A DNA stretch of 45,059 nucleotides from Phycisphaerae bacterium. Lineage in GTDB: Bacteria; Planctomycetota; Phycisphaerae; Phycisphaerales; UBA1924. Below the pieces are notes generated by a model. The model ran no database searches and was not told the DNA's origin. It saw nothing but the letters and a program-made list of their open reading frames with translations. Of the stretch, positions 23,808 through 36,050 are shown one piece after another (the stretch's first letter is position 1; each line of letters opens with the position of its first letter). The stretch spans positions 1 through 45,059 of the forward strand of contig VGXM01000024.1 in the NCBI GenBank assembly GCA_016873295.1, written 5' to 3'. The position numbers and the translations under genes are program-made.

Positions 23808-25487
23808 CTACTGCGGCGCGGGTTCGGCGGGGTCGGCGCGCATGAAGAGGGGGTCGCCCCTGGAGAGCGGGGCTCCGGGCTTGAGGGCGTGCGGGCCGGC
23901 GAACCGGGCGAGGGATTCGAGCGCGGGGCGGTCGGCGCTTGCGTCGAGCAGCTCGGCGTGGCAGTTCCAGTCGCGCCACAGCGTCGCCATCTTGTCGGGC
24001 ATGGCGGGGCTGAGCAGGAGCGAGGCGACGCGGAGGGTCTCGGCGCAGGTGTAGAGGATGTCGGCGAGGCGCCCCCGGGCCGAGGGGTCGGCGTCGACGG
24101 TCTTGGCGAGCTTGAAGGGCTGGGTCTGGTTGATGAACAGGTCGACGCGGGCGACCAGGTCGATGCCCAGGCGCAGGGCGGTGGGCAGGTCGAACTCGTC
24201 GAGGGCGGCGAGGGACCTCTCGACGGTGGCGCGGCAGAGGTAGGGGAACTCGGCGGCGAGGGCGTCGGACTCGGGAATGGGCAACCCCTCCCCGGCCCTC
24301 CCCTGGAGGGGAGGGGGCACGACGCCGTCGAAGTACCTGGCGATCATGTTGCCCACGCGCGAGGTGGAGTTGCCGATGGCGTTGGCCAGGTCGGCGTTGT
24401 AGACCTCGACGAACCTGGCGTGTGAGAAGTCGGCGTCGGTGCCGGCCAGGGGCCCCTGGGCGAGGAGGTACCAGCGGAGGGCGTCGAGGGAGTAGCGCCG
24501 GGCGTAGGCGTCGAGGCGCGGCAGGTCGATGAAGTTGCCGAGGGACTTGGACATCTTCTGGCCCTCGGCGATCCACCAGCCGTGCCCGAAGACGCAGCGG
24601 GGGAGGTCGACCCAGGCGAAGTCGGGGGCGGACTTCCTGAGGGCCATGAGGAGGGCGGGCCAGATGACGGCGTGGAACCAGAGGATGTCCTTGCCGATGA
24701 GGTGGACGTCGGCGGGCCAGAGGTGTCGGCGGTCGGGCGTGTCGACGACGGTGAGGTAGTTGAAGAGGGCGTCGATCCAGACGTAGACGCGGTTGGCGTC
24801 GTCGGCGGGCATGCGGATGCCCCACTGGGTGGCGGGGTCGCTGGTGACGGGGCGGGAGACGGGGACGTCGTTGAGGCCCTGGCGGAGTCGGCCCAGGACC
24901 TCGTTGCGTCGGCTCTCGGGGAGGATGAAGCCGGGATGCTGGTTGATGTGGCCGAGGAGGGCCTGCTGATAGGCGGAGAGGCGGAAGAAGTAGCAGTCCT
25001 CGGTGCGGCGGACGAGGGGCCTGGCGTTGATGGGGGACCTGTACTGGGCGTCCTTGGCGGCGGTCTCGGTGAGGTACTCCTCCTGGCCCTCGTCGTACCA
25101 GCCGGTGTACTGGCCCTTGTAGATGTCGCCGGCGGCCTGGAGGGCGGCGATGTAGGTGGGGACGCGGCCCGCGTGGCGGGGCTCGGTGGTGCGGATGAAG
25201 TCGGAGTTGGTGACCTGGAGGGAGTCGAAGGCGCGGCGGAACTGCTCGGCGTTGAGGTCGGCCCAGGCCTGGGGGGTGGTGTGGTTGGCGGCGGCGGAGG
25301 TGACGACCTTGTCGGCGTGCTCGTCCGTACCGGTGAGGAAGAAGACGGGGGCGGGCGAGGGGGGGCCGCCGCGGGCCAGGCGCTGGAAGCGTGCGGCGAC
25401 GTCGGCGACGAGGGTGGTGAAGCAGTGCCCGATGTGGGGTCGGTCGTTGACGTAGTAGATGGGGGTCGTGATGTAGTACGGCTTCAT
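23808..25487 (-). CDS. metG: Methionyl-tRNA synthetase
   Basis: A 559-residue class I aminoacyl-tRNA synthetase that charges tRNA(Met). The HIGH motif is at residues 18-21 (PHIGHCF), and the KMSKS motif is intact (GQKMSKSLGNF). The catalytic domain lacks the CxxC zinc knuckles of the E. coli enzyme, as in knuckle-less MetRS forms. The C-terminal helical anticodon domain follows. Just before it, around residues 388-403, a Pro/Gly-rich stretch PPPLQGRAGEG is encoded by a GC-rich palindrome that looks like an inserted repeat. No C-terminal tRNA-binding domain is visible. The start is the ATG at 25487. Confidence 0.94.
   Translation of the reverse strand: MKPYYITTPIYYVNDRPHIGHCFTTLVADVAARFQRLARGGPPSPAPVFFLTGTDEHADKVVTSAAANHTTPQAWADLNAEQFRRAFDSLQVTNSDFIRTTEPRHAGRVPTYIAALQAAGDIYKGQYTGWYDEGQEEYLTETAAKDAQYRSPINARPLVRRTEDCYFFRLSAYQQALLGHINQHPGFILPESRRNEVLGRLRQGLNDVPVSRPVTSDPATQWGIRMPADDANRVYVWIDALFNYLTVVDTPDRRHLWPADVHLIGKDILWFHAVIWPALLMALRKSAPDFAWVDLPRCVFGHGWWIAEGQKMSKSLGNFIDLPRLDAYARRYSLDALRWYLLAQGPLAGTDADFSHARFVEVYNADLANAIGNSTSRVGNMIARYFDGVVPPPLQGRAGEGLPIPESDALAAEFPYLCRATVERSLAALDEFDLPTALRLGIDLVARVDLFINQTQPFKLAKTVDADPSARGRLADILYTCAETLRVASLLLSPAMPDKMATLWRDWNCHAELLDASADRPALESLARFAGPHALKPGAPLSRGDPLFMRADPAEPAPQ
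24296..24315. repeat. Palindromic element within metG
   Basis: CCCTCCCC-TGGA-GGGGAGGG, an 8-base perfect stem around TGGA, inside the metG coding sequence in frame. It encodes PPLQGRAGEG on the minus strand, an interdomain stretch. In other bacteria peptides of this type (PPLQGRGGEG) arise from small mobile palindromic repeats. I see no other copy in this window. Confidence 0.6.
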
Positions 25488-25565
25488 GGGCGGAGTCTAG
25501 GGAGAGGCGATTGGGTCGGGGTCTGTTCGACCGATACGATTGACCTGCCGGACAGGAGTCGAGCC

Positions 25566-27200
25566 ATGGGACGAGCGATCGCGGTGCTGGTGATGTCGGC
25601 GGGGACGGCGTTGGCGCAGGGCACGCGCCCGGCGGTGGGCCCGCTGGGTGACGGGCGGATCCTGCAGCGGGACCTGTCGGTGCTGGCGCCGGAGGCGCGG
25701 CCGCGGGACTTCGCCGCCGAGGCGCGGTACCGGAACGCGATCGTAACGGGCTCGGCGGTGGGCGGGGTGAGCTTCCGGGGGAGCGTGGGGTACAGCGACC
25801 CGCTGGGTTTTCGCGGGGCGCTGGGGTCGGAGGATCTGTTCGAGTTCCGGCGTGATTCCGTGCTGTCGGGGCTGGCGGGGTCGGGCGTGCGCGGGACCGA
25901 TGCGCTGCAGTACCAGTTTGCAATGTCGACGGGGGGCGTGACGCCGCTGGGGCTGACCGGGAGCCTGACGGTGCAGCGCGGCATGAGCGAATACGCGGCC
26001 CGGAGCGGGGCGATGCGGCGGACCGACACGCGGGCCGACTCGTTCACGGGGGTCGGGGCCCTGGGGATCAGCCAGGGGGCGGAGGGGCGGGTCGGCACGC
26101 TCCGCTCGACGTCGGCGTACCTGGCGGGTCGGGGGCTGATCCCCGGGATCGTGGGGTATCGGGTGGACCCGGCGACGGGGCGGTCCGAGCCGGTGTCGGC
26201 GTCGCCCGTGACGGGGGTGCAATGGTGGGGGCTGTCCGAGGAGGAGAAGGCCCAGGGTCGGCGTCGCGAGCTGTCCGGCGCGCTGGCGCCCGCGCCCGAG
26301 GAGCGGCCCAAGACGGGTTTCGAGCTCATGCGCGAGCGGTTGATGCGCGAGCTGGGCGTGCCGGACCCGACGGCGACCGTCCCGGCGGCGCCGACGGGGC
26401 CCGCCCCGAGCGGGCTGGGCACGCCGGCGCCGATGCCCGACGAGGGGTCGCGTGCCCGCGACGGGATGTTGTCGCTGCGGAACCGGCTGCTCGGGCTGGC
26501 GGCGGCGGAGGGATCGGAGATCGCGGCCCGCATGTCGGCGGTGAAAACGATGCTGCTGGCCCGCGAGGAGGAAGGCCTGGGCCAGTCGCGGCGGCCCGGG
26601 TCGTGGACGGAGGCGGAGGGCGAAGCGGTGGAGGCGATCCGGCGGGCCGGCTCGGAGCCCGTGCCGTCGCTGGTGGGCGCGGGGCTGGCGTCCAAGGACG
26701 CGTTCGTCATTCACCTGTCGGCCGGCGAGCGGTACCTCAAGGAGGGACGGTACTTCGACGCGGAGGAGCGGTTCGCGCGGGCGCTGGTGATCCGATCGGG
26801 GGACCAGGCGTCGCTGGTCGGTCGCCTGCACGCGCAGCTCGGGGCGGGGATGGTGATGTCGGCGTCGCTCAACCTGCGCGAGCTCTTCGCGGAGCACCCC
26901 GAGTCGGTGCCCGTGAAGTATGGCGCCGACCTGATGCCGTCGGCGCGTCGGCAGGAGGAGCTGGTCACGATTCTGCGCGGCGGCATCTCCGGCGGCGGGA
27001 TGGAGCGACAGTCGGGGCTGCTGCTGGCGTACCTGGGGCACCAGCGGGGCGAGCCGGCCCTGATCGAGGAGGGGCTGGTGGCGTTCGCGCGGCTGGCGCC
27101 CTCGCCCGTCCCGACGGAGGCGGAGGCCCAGGAGGCCCGCGCGACGGTTGAACTGACCGCGCTGCTGCGGCAGATGTGGCTGGGCGGCGAGGGGCGATGA
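25566..27200 (+). CDS. Secreted TPR-containing protein
   Basis: A 544-residue protein with a signal peptide (MGRAIAVLVMSAGTALAQ, cleavage expected after AQ or nearby). Residues about 20-330 are glycine-rich with a beta-strand pattern and a Pro/Ala-rich linker; the C-terminal 170 residues contain TPR-like helices (FVIHLSAGERYLKEGRYFDAEERFARALVI). I recognise no catalytic domain. The final TGA overlaps the ATG of the next gene (ATGA), which codes for a GAF/SpoIIE phosphatase. I start at the ATG at 25566 because the longer open frame upstream runs over metG on the other strand. Confidence 0.75.
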   Translation: MGRAIAVLVMSAGTALAQGTRPAVGPLGDGRILQRDLSVLAPEARPRDFAAEARYRNAIVTGSAVGGVSFRGSVGYSDPLGFRGALGSEDLFEFRRDSVLSGLAGSGVRGTDALQYQFAMSTGGVTPLGLTGSLTVQRGMSEYAARSGAMRRTDTRADSFTGVGALGISQGAEGRVGTLRSTSAYLAGRGLIPGIVGYRVDPATGRSEPVSASPVTGVQWWGLSEEEKAQGRRRELSGALAPAPEERPKTGFELMRERLMRELGVPDPTATVPAAPTGPAPSGLGTPAPMPDEGSRARDGMLSLRNRLLGLAAAEGSEIAARMSAVKTMLLAREEEGLGQSRRPGSWTEAEGEAVEAIRRAGSEPVPSLVGAGLASKDAFVIHLSAGERYLKEGRYFDAEERFARALVIRSGDQASLVGRLHAQLGAGMVMSASLNLRELFAEHPESVPVKYGADLMPSARRQEELVTILRGGISGGGMERQSGLLLAYLGHQRGEPALIEEGLVAFARLAPSPVPTEAEAQEARATVELTALLRQMWLGGEGR

Positions 27201-28918
27201 TGGGGGGGGTGGCGGTGACGACGGATCCGGCGGGCCCGGGGGCGGAGGTGTCGGACCCGGCGCGGGCCGCGGCGGCGCCGCGGACCGCCGATCCGGTCTC
27301 CATCACCGACTTCCTGACGGACGGCTCGCTGGCGGGTCTGTGCCGTCAGTTGTCGGCCCTGACCGGGGTCGGGGTGGAGTTGCGTTCGGCGGACGGACGG
27401 CGGATCGTGTGGATCGAGGGGGGCGGGTGGCGTGCCGAGGAGGCCGAGCCGGTCGCGGGGCAGGCGACGGCGGCCCCGCTGGTCGTGGGCGGTCGGACGA
27501 TCGGCACGCTGGTGGTGGGCGCCGGGGCGCCGCGGATCTCCGACGGGCAGGGCGGGGCCGCGCGGGCGACGCTGGAGCGGGCGGTGGCGCTGCTGGCGGG
27601 CGCGGCGGCGGAGCTGTGCCAGAACGAGCTGTCGCTGCGTCACCGGGTGGTGGAGGTGAGCGCGCTGCTTCGGATGAACGCGCTGCTGTCTCGCGCGGCG
27701 AGCGTGGACCGCGTGCTCGAAGTGGCCATGGACTCGGCCCTGGACGTGTTGGGGCTGGACGCGGGGAGCGTGGTGCTGTTCGAGGAGAGCGACGAGCTGG
27801 CGGCGTTGGAGCGGGACGTGACGCACAAGGTGGTGCGGAACCTGAGCCGCGACTGGGTGGAGTGCCCGCTGCCGCTGTCCAAGGACCGCCTGTTCGACCA
27901 CCTGGCGCTGCGGGGCGAGGGGGCGGTGTCGGAGGACCTGCTGACGGACGCCCGGGTGCTGATCCCGGACCGGGTGCGGGCCGAGGGGCTGCGCGGGTTC
28001 ATCAACGCGGGGCTGACCTTTCAGGGGCGGGCGCTGGGGGTGGTGCGGCTGTACTCGCGGGCGCCCCGGCGGTTCAGCGACACGGACCGGCGGCTGCTCA
28101 AGAGCCTGGCCGACCAGGCCGCGGTGTCGATCGAGCAGGCTCGGCTGCTGAGGCTGGAGGAAGAGGAGAAGCGGATCGCGCGCCAGCTGGAGCTGGCGGC
28201 GGACGTGCAGAGGCGGATGCTGCCGGCCCGGATGCCGACGGTCCCCGGGCTGGACGTGGCGGCGCGGTACATCCCCAGCAACGAGCTCGGGGGCGACTTC
28301 TACGACCTGTTGCCGCTGGGCGGGCACCTGGGCGTGGCGGTGGGGGACGTGGTGGGCAAGGGTGTGGCGGCGGCGCTGCTCATGAGCGCGGTGCGGGCCA
28401 TGCTGCGGGCCCAGATCGACTACGTCTACGACCTGGACGAGGTGATCCGGCGCGTGAACGTCGCGATGACGCGCGACACGCTCCAGGGCGAGTTCGTGTC
28501 GCTGTGGTACGGCGTGATCGACCCGGCGGGGCGTCGGCTGACGTACTGCTCGGCGGGGCACGAGCCGACGATGCTGCTGCGGAGGGAGGGTCGGGGCGGT
28601 TGGCGCGCGACCGACCTGTCGGTGGGCGGCATGGTGGTGGGCGTGGACGAGCGGCAGGCCTACGCGCGGGCGACGGTGGAGCTCCGATCGGGGGACGTGC
28701 TCGTGGCGTACACCGACGGGCTGACCGACGCCCGCAACTTCCAGGGGGCCAAGTTCGGGCGCGAGACGCTGCGGGCGATGGTGCTGGAGGCCGTCGGGCA
28801 CGAGCCGGGGATCTCGGCGGGGGGGCTGGTCGAGCGCGTGATGTGGGAGCTGAGGCAGTTCTCGGGCCTGGCGGAGCGGGTGGACGACCAGACGCTGGTC
28901 GTGGTGCGGGTGCTGTGA
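27197..28918 (+). CDS. GAF-domain SpoIIE-type serine phosphatase (RsbU-like)
   Basis: A 573-residue cytoplasmic signalling protein. The N-terminal 170 residues are weakly assigned, possibly a sensor. A GAF domain spans about 155-330 (VVEVSALLRMNALLSRAASVDRVLEV to the DTDRRLLKSLADQAAVSIEQA helix). A linker coiled coil leads to the PP2C-like SpoIIE domain, with ELAADVQRRMLP, the metal-binding GGDFYD, VVGKGVAAALLMSAVR, SAGHEP and YTDGLTD motifs. Such enzymes dephosphorylate anti-anti-sigma factors and so activate sigma factors. The partner is not in the window. It starts at ATG 27197, overlapping the TPR gene stop; a second ATG follows directly. Confidence 0.88.
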   Translation: MMGGVAVTTDPAGPGAEVSDPARAAAAPRTADPVSITDFLTDGSLAGLCRQLSALTGVGVELRSADGRRIVWIEGGGWRAEEAEPVAGQATAAPLVVGGRTIGTLVVGAGAPRISDGQGGAARATLERAVALLAGAAAELCQNELSLRHRVVEVSALLRMNALLSRAASVDRVLEVAMDSALDVLGLDAGSVVLFEESDELAALERDVTHKVVRNLSRDWVECPLPLSKDRLFDHLALRGEGAVSEDLLTDARVLIPDRVRAEGLRGFINAGLTFQGRALGVVRLYSRAPRRFSDTDRRLLKSLADQAAVSIEQARLLRLEEEEKRIARQLELAADVQRRMLPARMPTVPGLDVAARYIPSNELGGDFYDLLPLGGHLGVAVGDVVGKGVAAALLMSAVRAMLRAQIDYVYDLDEVIRRVNVAMTRDTLQGEFVSLWYGVIDPAGRRLTYCSAGHEPTMLLRREGRGGWRATDLSVGGMVVGVDERQAYARATVELRSGDVLVAYTDGLTDARNFQGAKFGRETLRAMVLEAVGHEPGISAGGLVERVMWELRQFSGLAERVDDQTLVVVRVL

Positions 28919-29054
28919 GCAACGGGGGCGGCGCCCGGGGTCCCTCGGCGGCGGCGGGCGCGGGTGCTCCACGGGCGTCGGGCATCGCCAATAATCCGGG
29001 TCGCCGGTGGGCGCGGGAGCCCGGGCACGCGGGCCGGCCAGTTGGAGCCAAGCG

Positions 29055-29939
29055 ATGAGGATCGAGTTTGTGGTGAGGGCGGGTCTGGCGATGGGTCTGG
29101 CGGGTGTGGCGGGCGCGCAGGTGGCGCCGCCGCCGCCGGGTCCGCCCCCGGCGACGCCCAAGTTCGAGGCGCCCCCGCCCCCCCCGCCGGTGCAGGCCAT
29201 GCCCGCGGTGGAGGTGAAGCCGGTGGAGCCGGACCCGGCGTTCGAGTCGCTGGTGGAGCGAGAGGGGGACGGCAGGCTGAAGCGGATCACGGACCGGACC
29301 GTGGAAGAGGCGGCCCTGGCCCGGAACACGCGGATCAAGACCGAGGAGCAGCGGGCCCAGATCCAGGCCTACCTGGCCGAGCGGCGCGAGCGGCTGGAGA
29401 AGGTGGTGATCGACAACCTCGACCTGCTGGCCCGGATCGACGGTGGCGAGCTGGACAACATCAACTTCGCCAACCGCGACGAGACGAGCCTGGCCCGGGC
29501 GCTGGTGGAGCCCCTGTACGTCCGCCCGTCGGCGGTGCTGGAGCTCAAGTCGCGGGGCGTGATCGACGACCCGACGGCGCGGTTCAACACGCAGACGATC
29601 GAGCGGGAGTACCGGGCGGCCGTGCTCGAGGACGAGAAGAAGCAGGCCGGCCCCGACTCGGGGGAGCAGTCCAAGGTCATGTTCCGGGCCCTCATGCGGC
29701 AGGGCTATGACGAGGCCATGGTGACGCGCCGGCGGCTGCTGCTCGAGGCGGCGGACCGCATCGACAAGGTGAGCCAAGGCCTCTCGGGCGAGCTGGCGAC
29801 GGCGGTCGCGGCGGCGCGGGGCAAGCTCAACGGGTTGAGCGACCGCGAGGCGCAGTTCGGCGTGATCCTGGAGATGCTGCGGGCGTTGCCGCTGGAGCAG
29901 CAGAAGCAGCTCCTGCAGCGCGTGGTTGAGTCGCGGTGA
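29055..29939 (+). CDS. Secreted proline-rich protein of unknown function
   Basis: A 294-residue protein with a signal peptide (VVRAGLAMGLAGVAGAQ), followed by a 50-residue Pro/Val-rich region and about 220 residues of mostly helical, charged sequence (EEQRAQIQAYLAERRERLEKVVID, then a DGGELDNINFANRDETSLARAL stretch). I recognise no catalytic motif or named family. The ATG at 29055 is chosen because the signal peptide starts there. It ends 27 bases before the convergent dnaN stop. Confidence 0.7.
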   Translation: MRIEFVVRAGLAMGLAGVAGAQVAPPPPGPPPATPKFEAPPPPPPVQAMPAVEVKPVEPDPAFESLVEREGDGRLKRITDRTVEEAALARNTRIKTEEQRAQIQAYLAERRERLEKVVIDNLDLLARIDGGELDNINFANRDETSLARALVEPLYVRPSAVLELKSRGVIDDPTARFNTQTIEREYRAAVLEDEKKQAGPDSGEQSKVMFRALMRQGYDEAMVTRRRLLLEAADRIDKVSQGLSGELATAVAAARGKLNGLSDREAQFGVILEMLRALPLEQQKQLLQRVVESR

Positions 29940-29966
29940 CGGGGGTGCTCCAGGCCCCGCCCCGGG

Positions 29967-31172
29967 CTACTGGAGCGTGACGGGCATGACGACGTAGACG
30001 AAGTCGGACCCGGCGGACTTGGGGCCGGTCTTGATGAGCGCGGGGGCGGAGGGGGCCTTGAGCTCCATGATGACCTCGGTCTCGGCGAGCACCTTGAGGG
30101 CGTCGGTGAGGAAGTGGGGGTTGAAGCCGATCTCGATGTCGGCGCCCTCGTAGGCGGCCAGGTCGGCGGTGATGTTGGCCTCGCCGGTCTCCTGGGCGCG
30201 GCTGGAGATCTCCAGCCGCTTGGCCGCGCCCTTGAACGCGAGCTTGACGCCGCGGGATTCCTCGTTGGTGAGGATGGCGGCGCGTCGGACGGCGTAGTTG
30301 AGGGTGTCGCGGTCGAAGGTGATCTTCTTGTCCTGGTCCTTGGGGATGACGTCCTCGTAGGGGGGGAAGGCGCCCTCGACGAGCGTGCTGGCGAGCACGG
30401 CCCTGGGGCGCGAGGCGTCCTTCTCGCCGGGGGACACGAAGGCGAAGAAGACCTGGGCGTCGGTGATGGCGACGTGCACCGCCTCTTCGGGGTCCTTGGA
30501 GAGGCGGGCCAGGGTGTTGAGGGCCTTGGCGGGGACGATGCAGGTGACGGGCTTGGCGTCCCTGTCGGCCGGGCCCGGGACGGTGGCGCGGCAGAGGGCC
30601 AGTCGGCGGCCGTCGGTGGCGACGAACTCGATCCTCTTGCCCTCGCGGCGGATGAGCACGCCGTTGATCGCGTAGCGGGAGTTCTCGCGTGCGGCGGCGA
30701 AGAGGGTCTTGGCGACCAGGTCGTTGAGGGCGCCGGCGGACTGGGTGAACTGGGCCCGCGTGTGCACGCCCCCCGACCCGCTGACGACCGAGGCGAAGTC
30801 GGGGATGGGGGGGAAGTCGGCGACGGGCTGGCAGAAGACCTTGAAGTGGGCGTCCACGCCGCGGATGTGGCAGATGTCCTGCTGCACGTCGAGGGTGAGG
30901 GTGGGCTCGGACTCCTCGGCGGAGACGATCTGGCGGAGCTTGTCGGCGGGGACCAGGGCCTCGCCCGGGCTGGCGACGTCGACCTGGGCCAGCGTCACCT
31001 TGATCGCCAGTTCGGCGTCGGTGGCGGAGAGGGTGAGGGCGCCGGCGGGGCCGGTCCTGGTCGCCGCGAGCTTGATGCAGGTGAGGGCGACGCGGGGCGT
31101 CCGCGCCGGCACGGCGCCGGCGACGGCGTTGATGGCGTCCAGGAGTGCCGAGCGGTCGCAGACGACTTTCAT
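29967..31172 (-). CDS. dnaN: DNA polymerase III beta subunit (sliding clamp)
   Basis: A 401-residue beta clamp. The three clamp domains are recognisable, beginning MKVVCDRSALLDAINAVAGAVP; the middle domain holds ATDGRRLALCRA, the family-typical signature, and the C-terminus ends YVVMPVTLQ, close to the YVVMPMRL ending of other clamps. The clamp tethers DNA polymerase III to DNA. The ATG at 31172 has a GGAGGAG just upstream. Neither dnaA nor an origin-like AT-rich region with DnaA boxes is nearby, so this is not the classic dnaA-dnaN arrangement. A small lipoprotein gene lies upstream on the same strand. Confidence 0.95.
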   Translation of the reverse strand: MKVVCDRSALLDAINAVAGAVPARTPRVALTCIKLAATRTGPAGALTLSATDAELAIKVTLAQVDVASPGEALVPADKLRQIVSAEESEPTLTLDVQQDICHIRGVDAHFKVFCQPVADFPPIPDFASVVSGSGGVHTRAQFTQSAGALNDLVAKTLFAAARENSRYAINGVLIRREGKRIEFVATDGRRLALCRATVPGPADRDAKPVTCIVPAKALNTLARLSKDPEEAVHVAITDAQVFFAFVSPGEKDASRPRAVLASTLVEGAFPPYEDVIPKDQDKKITFDRDTLNYAVRRAAILTNEESRGVKLAFKGAAKRLEISSRAQETGEANITADLAAYEGADIEIGFNPHFLTDALKVLAETEVIMELKAPSAPALIKTGPKSAGSDFVYVVMPVTLQ

Positions 31173-31274
31173 GGAGGCTCCTCCGTGCTCCCCTGCGGAG
31201 CGACGCAAGTGTACACGCCGAGAGGCGCGCACGGTCCTCGCGACAGCCGGCGAACGGAGGGGCCGCAGGCTCCG

Positions 31275-31544
31275 TCAGCGGGGCAGACGCTCGGGTGTCA
31301 GGCGGCTGGGGCGGCTCAAGAGGAGCAGACGCCCAAGGTCCTGGTGCAGCATCCGCAGGTTGGCGTCGTTGACGATCGCGATGTTGTTGTCGATGTCGAC
31401 CTGGCGCTCGTACATCGTCTCCATGTTCGGGCTGGGGTCCGAACGCAGGTCGGCGGCCAGGCGCTCGCTGGGCGTGTCATACTCGCAGGCGCCGAGGGCC
31501 AGGGAGGCGAGCGTCAGAAGGGCGGCGGAGGCGCGGCGGGACAT
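31275..31544 (-). CDS. Small lipoprotein
   Basis: An 89-residue protein with a lipoprotein signal (lipobox LALGAC, Cys20) and a mature part of about 70 residues. The centre (METMYERQVDIDNNIAIVNDANLRMLHQDLGRLLLL) is predicted helical and amphipathic. I recognise no family. It is upstream of dnaN by 102 bases on the same strand, and the start at 31544 gives a normal signal peptide. The longer open frame beyond it has no signal-like start. Confidence 0.75.
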   Translation of the reverse strand: MSRRASAALLTLASLALGACEYDTPSERLAADLRSDPSPNMETMYERQVDIDNNIAIVNDANLRMLHQDLGRLLLLSRPSRLTPERLPR

Positions 31545-31853
31545 CGGTGAGCTCCTGTCGAGGGGGGGTGTTGTACCACGCCCAAGCCCCGGCGTCAAAC
31601 CCGTCGCAAGGACCGACCGTTCTCCAAACGGATCGTCCGCCTCGGCTGAAGGCCTGATTGCACAGGTGGGTGGTTTGGCCAATTCCCATCCGTTTGCGCG
31701 ATTCCCAGGGCTCTTCAACGTCGGAACCACAACCGGTTGGGCCCCATGGTCACGGGCTGACCGCGCGCGCGGAGTTGAATGGAATGACAATTCCGTCGTG
31801 ATGAATTATACTTTCTCGGCCAAAACTTGATTTCAACGGTCAGGTATTGAACG
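31545..31853. other. Gene-free, lower-GC space upstream of the first Fic gene
   Basis: A 309-base stretch without a gene I can support. It is clearly richer in A+T than its surroundings, mostly towards its right end. It holds an inverted repeat, CAAACGGAT (31625-31633) and ATCCGTTTG (31688-31696), and the promoter described next. The composition suggests it came with the Fic gene. Confidence 0.5.
31784..31812 (+). promoter_or_regulatory. Sigma-70-type promoter of the first Fic gene
   Basis: ATGACA (31784-31789) and TATACT (31807-31812) with the ideal 17-base spacer, about 40 bases before the Fic ATG. A five-base inverted repeat, GGAAT and ATTCC, overlaps the -35 box, and a TTGATTTCAA palindrome-like sequence lies just downstream. 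Confidence 0.6.
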
Positions 31854-33074
31854 ATGGTACAACCCGTGGATCGAGCCCAGTTCCAAGGCGGGTGTTCGGG
31901 TCGGCTGGTGCCGACGGCGTTCGATGAGCCTGCCGGGCTGGGCCGGTCGAATCGGCGGGCGGGGTGGGCGTTCGTTCCCGATCCGCTCCCGCCGGCGCGG
32001 CTGGAGGAGGCGCGGGGGGGCGTGGTCGACCGGCTCTGGCCGCTGCTGGAACTGGCCATGTCGGGGCTGGTGCGTCTGGAGACGTCGGTCGAGGGGCTGT
32101 CCAACCCGCGGATCCTGCTCGGGGCGTTGCGGATGCGCGAGGCGCAGGCGTCGTCGCGGATCGAGAACACGGTGGCGTCGATCCAGGACGTGGCGATGGC
32201 CGGCGTGGGTGCGGGGCCCGTGTCGCCGCAGGCGTTGGAGGTGAATCGGAACCGCCTGGCGATCGAGGAAGGATTGGAGTCGGCGCTGCCTGTCAGCGGG
32301 CGGCTGGTGCGGCGGATGCACGAGGTGCTGGTGACGGAGCCGCGGCATCGGCCCGGGCGGTACAGGGAGGGCCAGGTGTACATCGGGGACGAGGCCACGG
32401 GGTTCGAGGGTGCCCGGTTCGTGCCGCCGCCTGGGGCGGAGGTCGAGCGGTGCATGGCCGACTGGGAGCGTTTCGTCAACGGCGAGGCGCTCGGGGCGAC
32501 GGGGAGGCGGTGGCCCGCACTGATTGAACTGGGCCTGGCGCACTACCAGTTCGAGGCGATTCACCCCTTCAGCGACGGCAACGGGCGTCTGGGGCGTGCG
32601 CTGGTGAACCTGGGGCCGCTCAAGGCCGGCTGGCTCAAGCACCCCGTGTGCAACCTGAGCGAGTGGGTGCAGGCGCGGCGGCAGGAGTACTACGACCGGC
32701 TCCTGCGCGTGAGCACCGACGGCGAGTGGGAGGCGTGGCTGGAGTTCTTCGTACGGGCGGTCGGCGAGCAGGCCGAGCTGGACTTGGCGCGTGCGGGTCG
32801 GCTCTCCGCGCTGCTGGATCGATACCGGCGTGAGCTGGCGACCAAGCGGTCCAGCGCGCTGGCATGGCGGCTCATCGAGCATCTCTTCGAGACGCAGGTG
32901 GTGACCATACCGGGCGCGGCTCGGGTCATGGGCGTGACGTATCCCGCGGCGAAGCGCCACGTCGGGGCGCTGGTTGATCGCGGCGTGCTCGTGGGGGTGA
33001 GTGAGGGCAACTACGGCAAGATCTTCCTCGCGTTCGAGATCTTGCGCGCCATCCGGGGGCGCGACGCCGAGTGA
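31854..33074 (+). CDS. fic: Fic-domain AMPylase with C-terminal HTH (first copy)
   Basis: A 406-residue Fic protein. It has a class II inhibitory helix with the motif S-x-x-x-E-N (S100 to N105, SSRIEN), and the Fic motif [12 protein letters not shown] with H237. These enzymes transfer AMP from ATP to Ser/Thr/Tyr of target proteins; the helix keeps the enzyme off until displaced. The N-terminal 90 residues fit the Fic_N dimerisation region, and the C-terminal 80 residues contain a winged-helix-like segment ([25 protein letters not shown]), as in many Fic regulators. A strong promoter lies upstream. With the second Fic gene it flanks clpB. The chromosomal context looks acquired. Confidence 0.9.
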   Translation: MVQPVDRAQFQGGCSGRLVPTAFDEPAGLGRSNRRAGWAFVPDPLPPARLEEARGGVVDRLWPLLELAMSGLVRLETSVEGLSNPRILLGALRMREAQASSRIENTVASIQDVAMAGVGAGPVSPQALEVNRNRLAIEEGLESALPVSGRLVRRMHEVLVTEPRHRPGRYREGQVYIGDEATGFEGARFVPPPGAEVERCMADWERFVNGEALGATGRRWPALIELGLAHYQFEAIHPFSDGNGRLGRALVNLGPLKAGWLKHPVCNLSEWVQARRQEYYDRLLRVSTDGEWEAWLEFFVRAVGEQAELDLARAGRLSALLDRYRRELATKRSSALAWRLIEHLFETQVVTIPGAARVMGVTYPAAKRHVGALVDRGVLVGVSEGNYGKIFLAFEILRAIRGRDAE

Positions 33075-33289
33075 TCGGGCCTGTCAAAGTGGCGGGCGCA
33101 GCGGGAGAGCCCCGGCCCCGGGACGGCGATTGGACCCGGACGCGGCATCGGCCTCGCCCGGGGCTGGCGCGCGGCTTGCACGATTGGAACCGGTGAAAGG
33201 CGGTGGGGAGGCGCCGAGCGTCGGCTCGGCATGGGCGACGGGCAGAGGCGGGGCGACGGTTGGGTGGGCTGTTTGAACGGAGGATCGGC

Positions 33290-35992
<2,703 letters not shown>

Positions 35993-36050
35993 TGGGCGAC
36001 GCGGGTCGTCGCGTCGCGTGAGGGGGCGCGCGTTATCGGAGGCCGGCGCT

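Noticed and set aside
26711-29338. An 875-codon open frame antisense to the TPR, phosphatase and secreted protein genes
   Set aside because: The plus strand has clear domains and motifs there; the antisense product is low-complexity Arg/Pro/His-rich sequence.
29967-31300. Replication origin next to dnaN
   Set aside because: No dnaA gene, no cluster of TTATCCACA-like boxes and no AT-rich unwinding region. dnaN appears to be separate from the origin here.
33075-33289. tRNA or other structured RNA between the first Fic gene and clpB
   Set aside because: No cloverleaf could be drawn. The only inverted repeat, AGCCCCGG (33108) with CCGGGGCT (33158), has a loop of 42 bases and no tRNA-like features.
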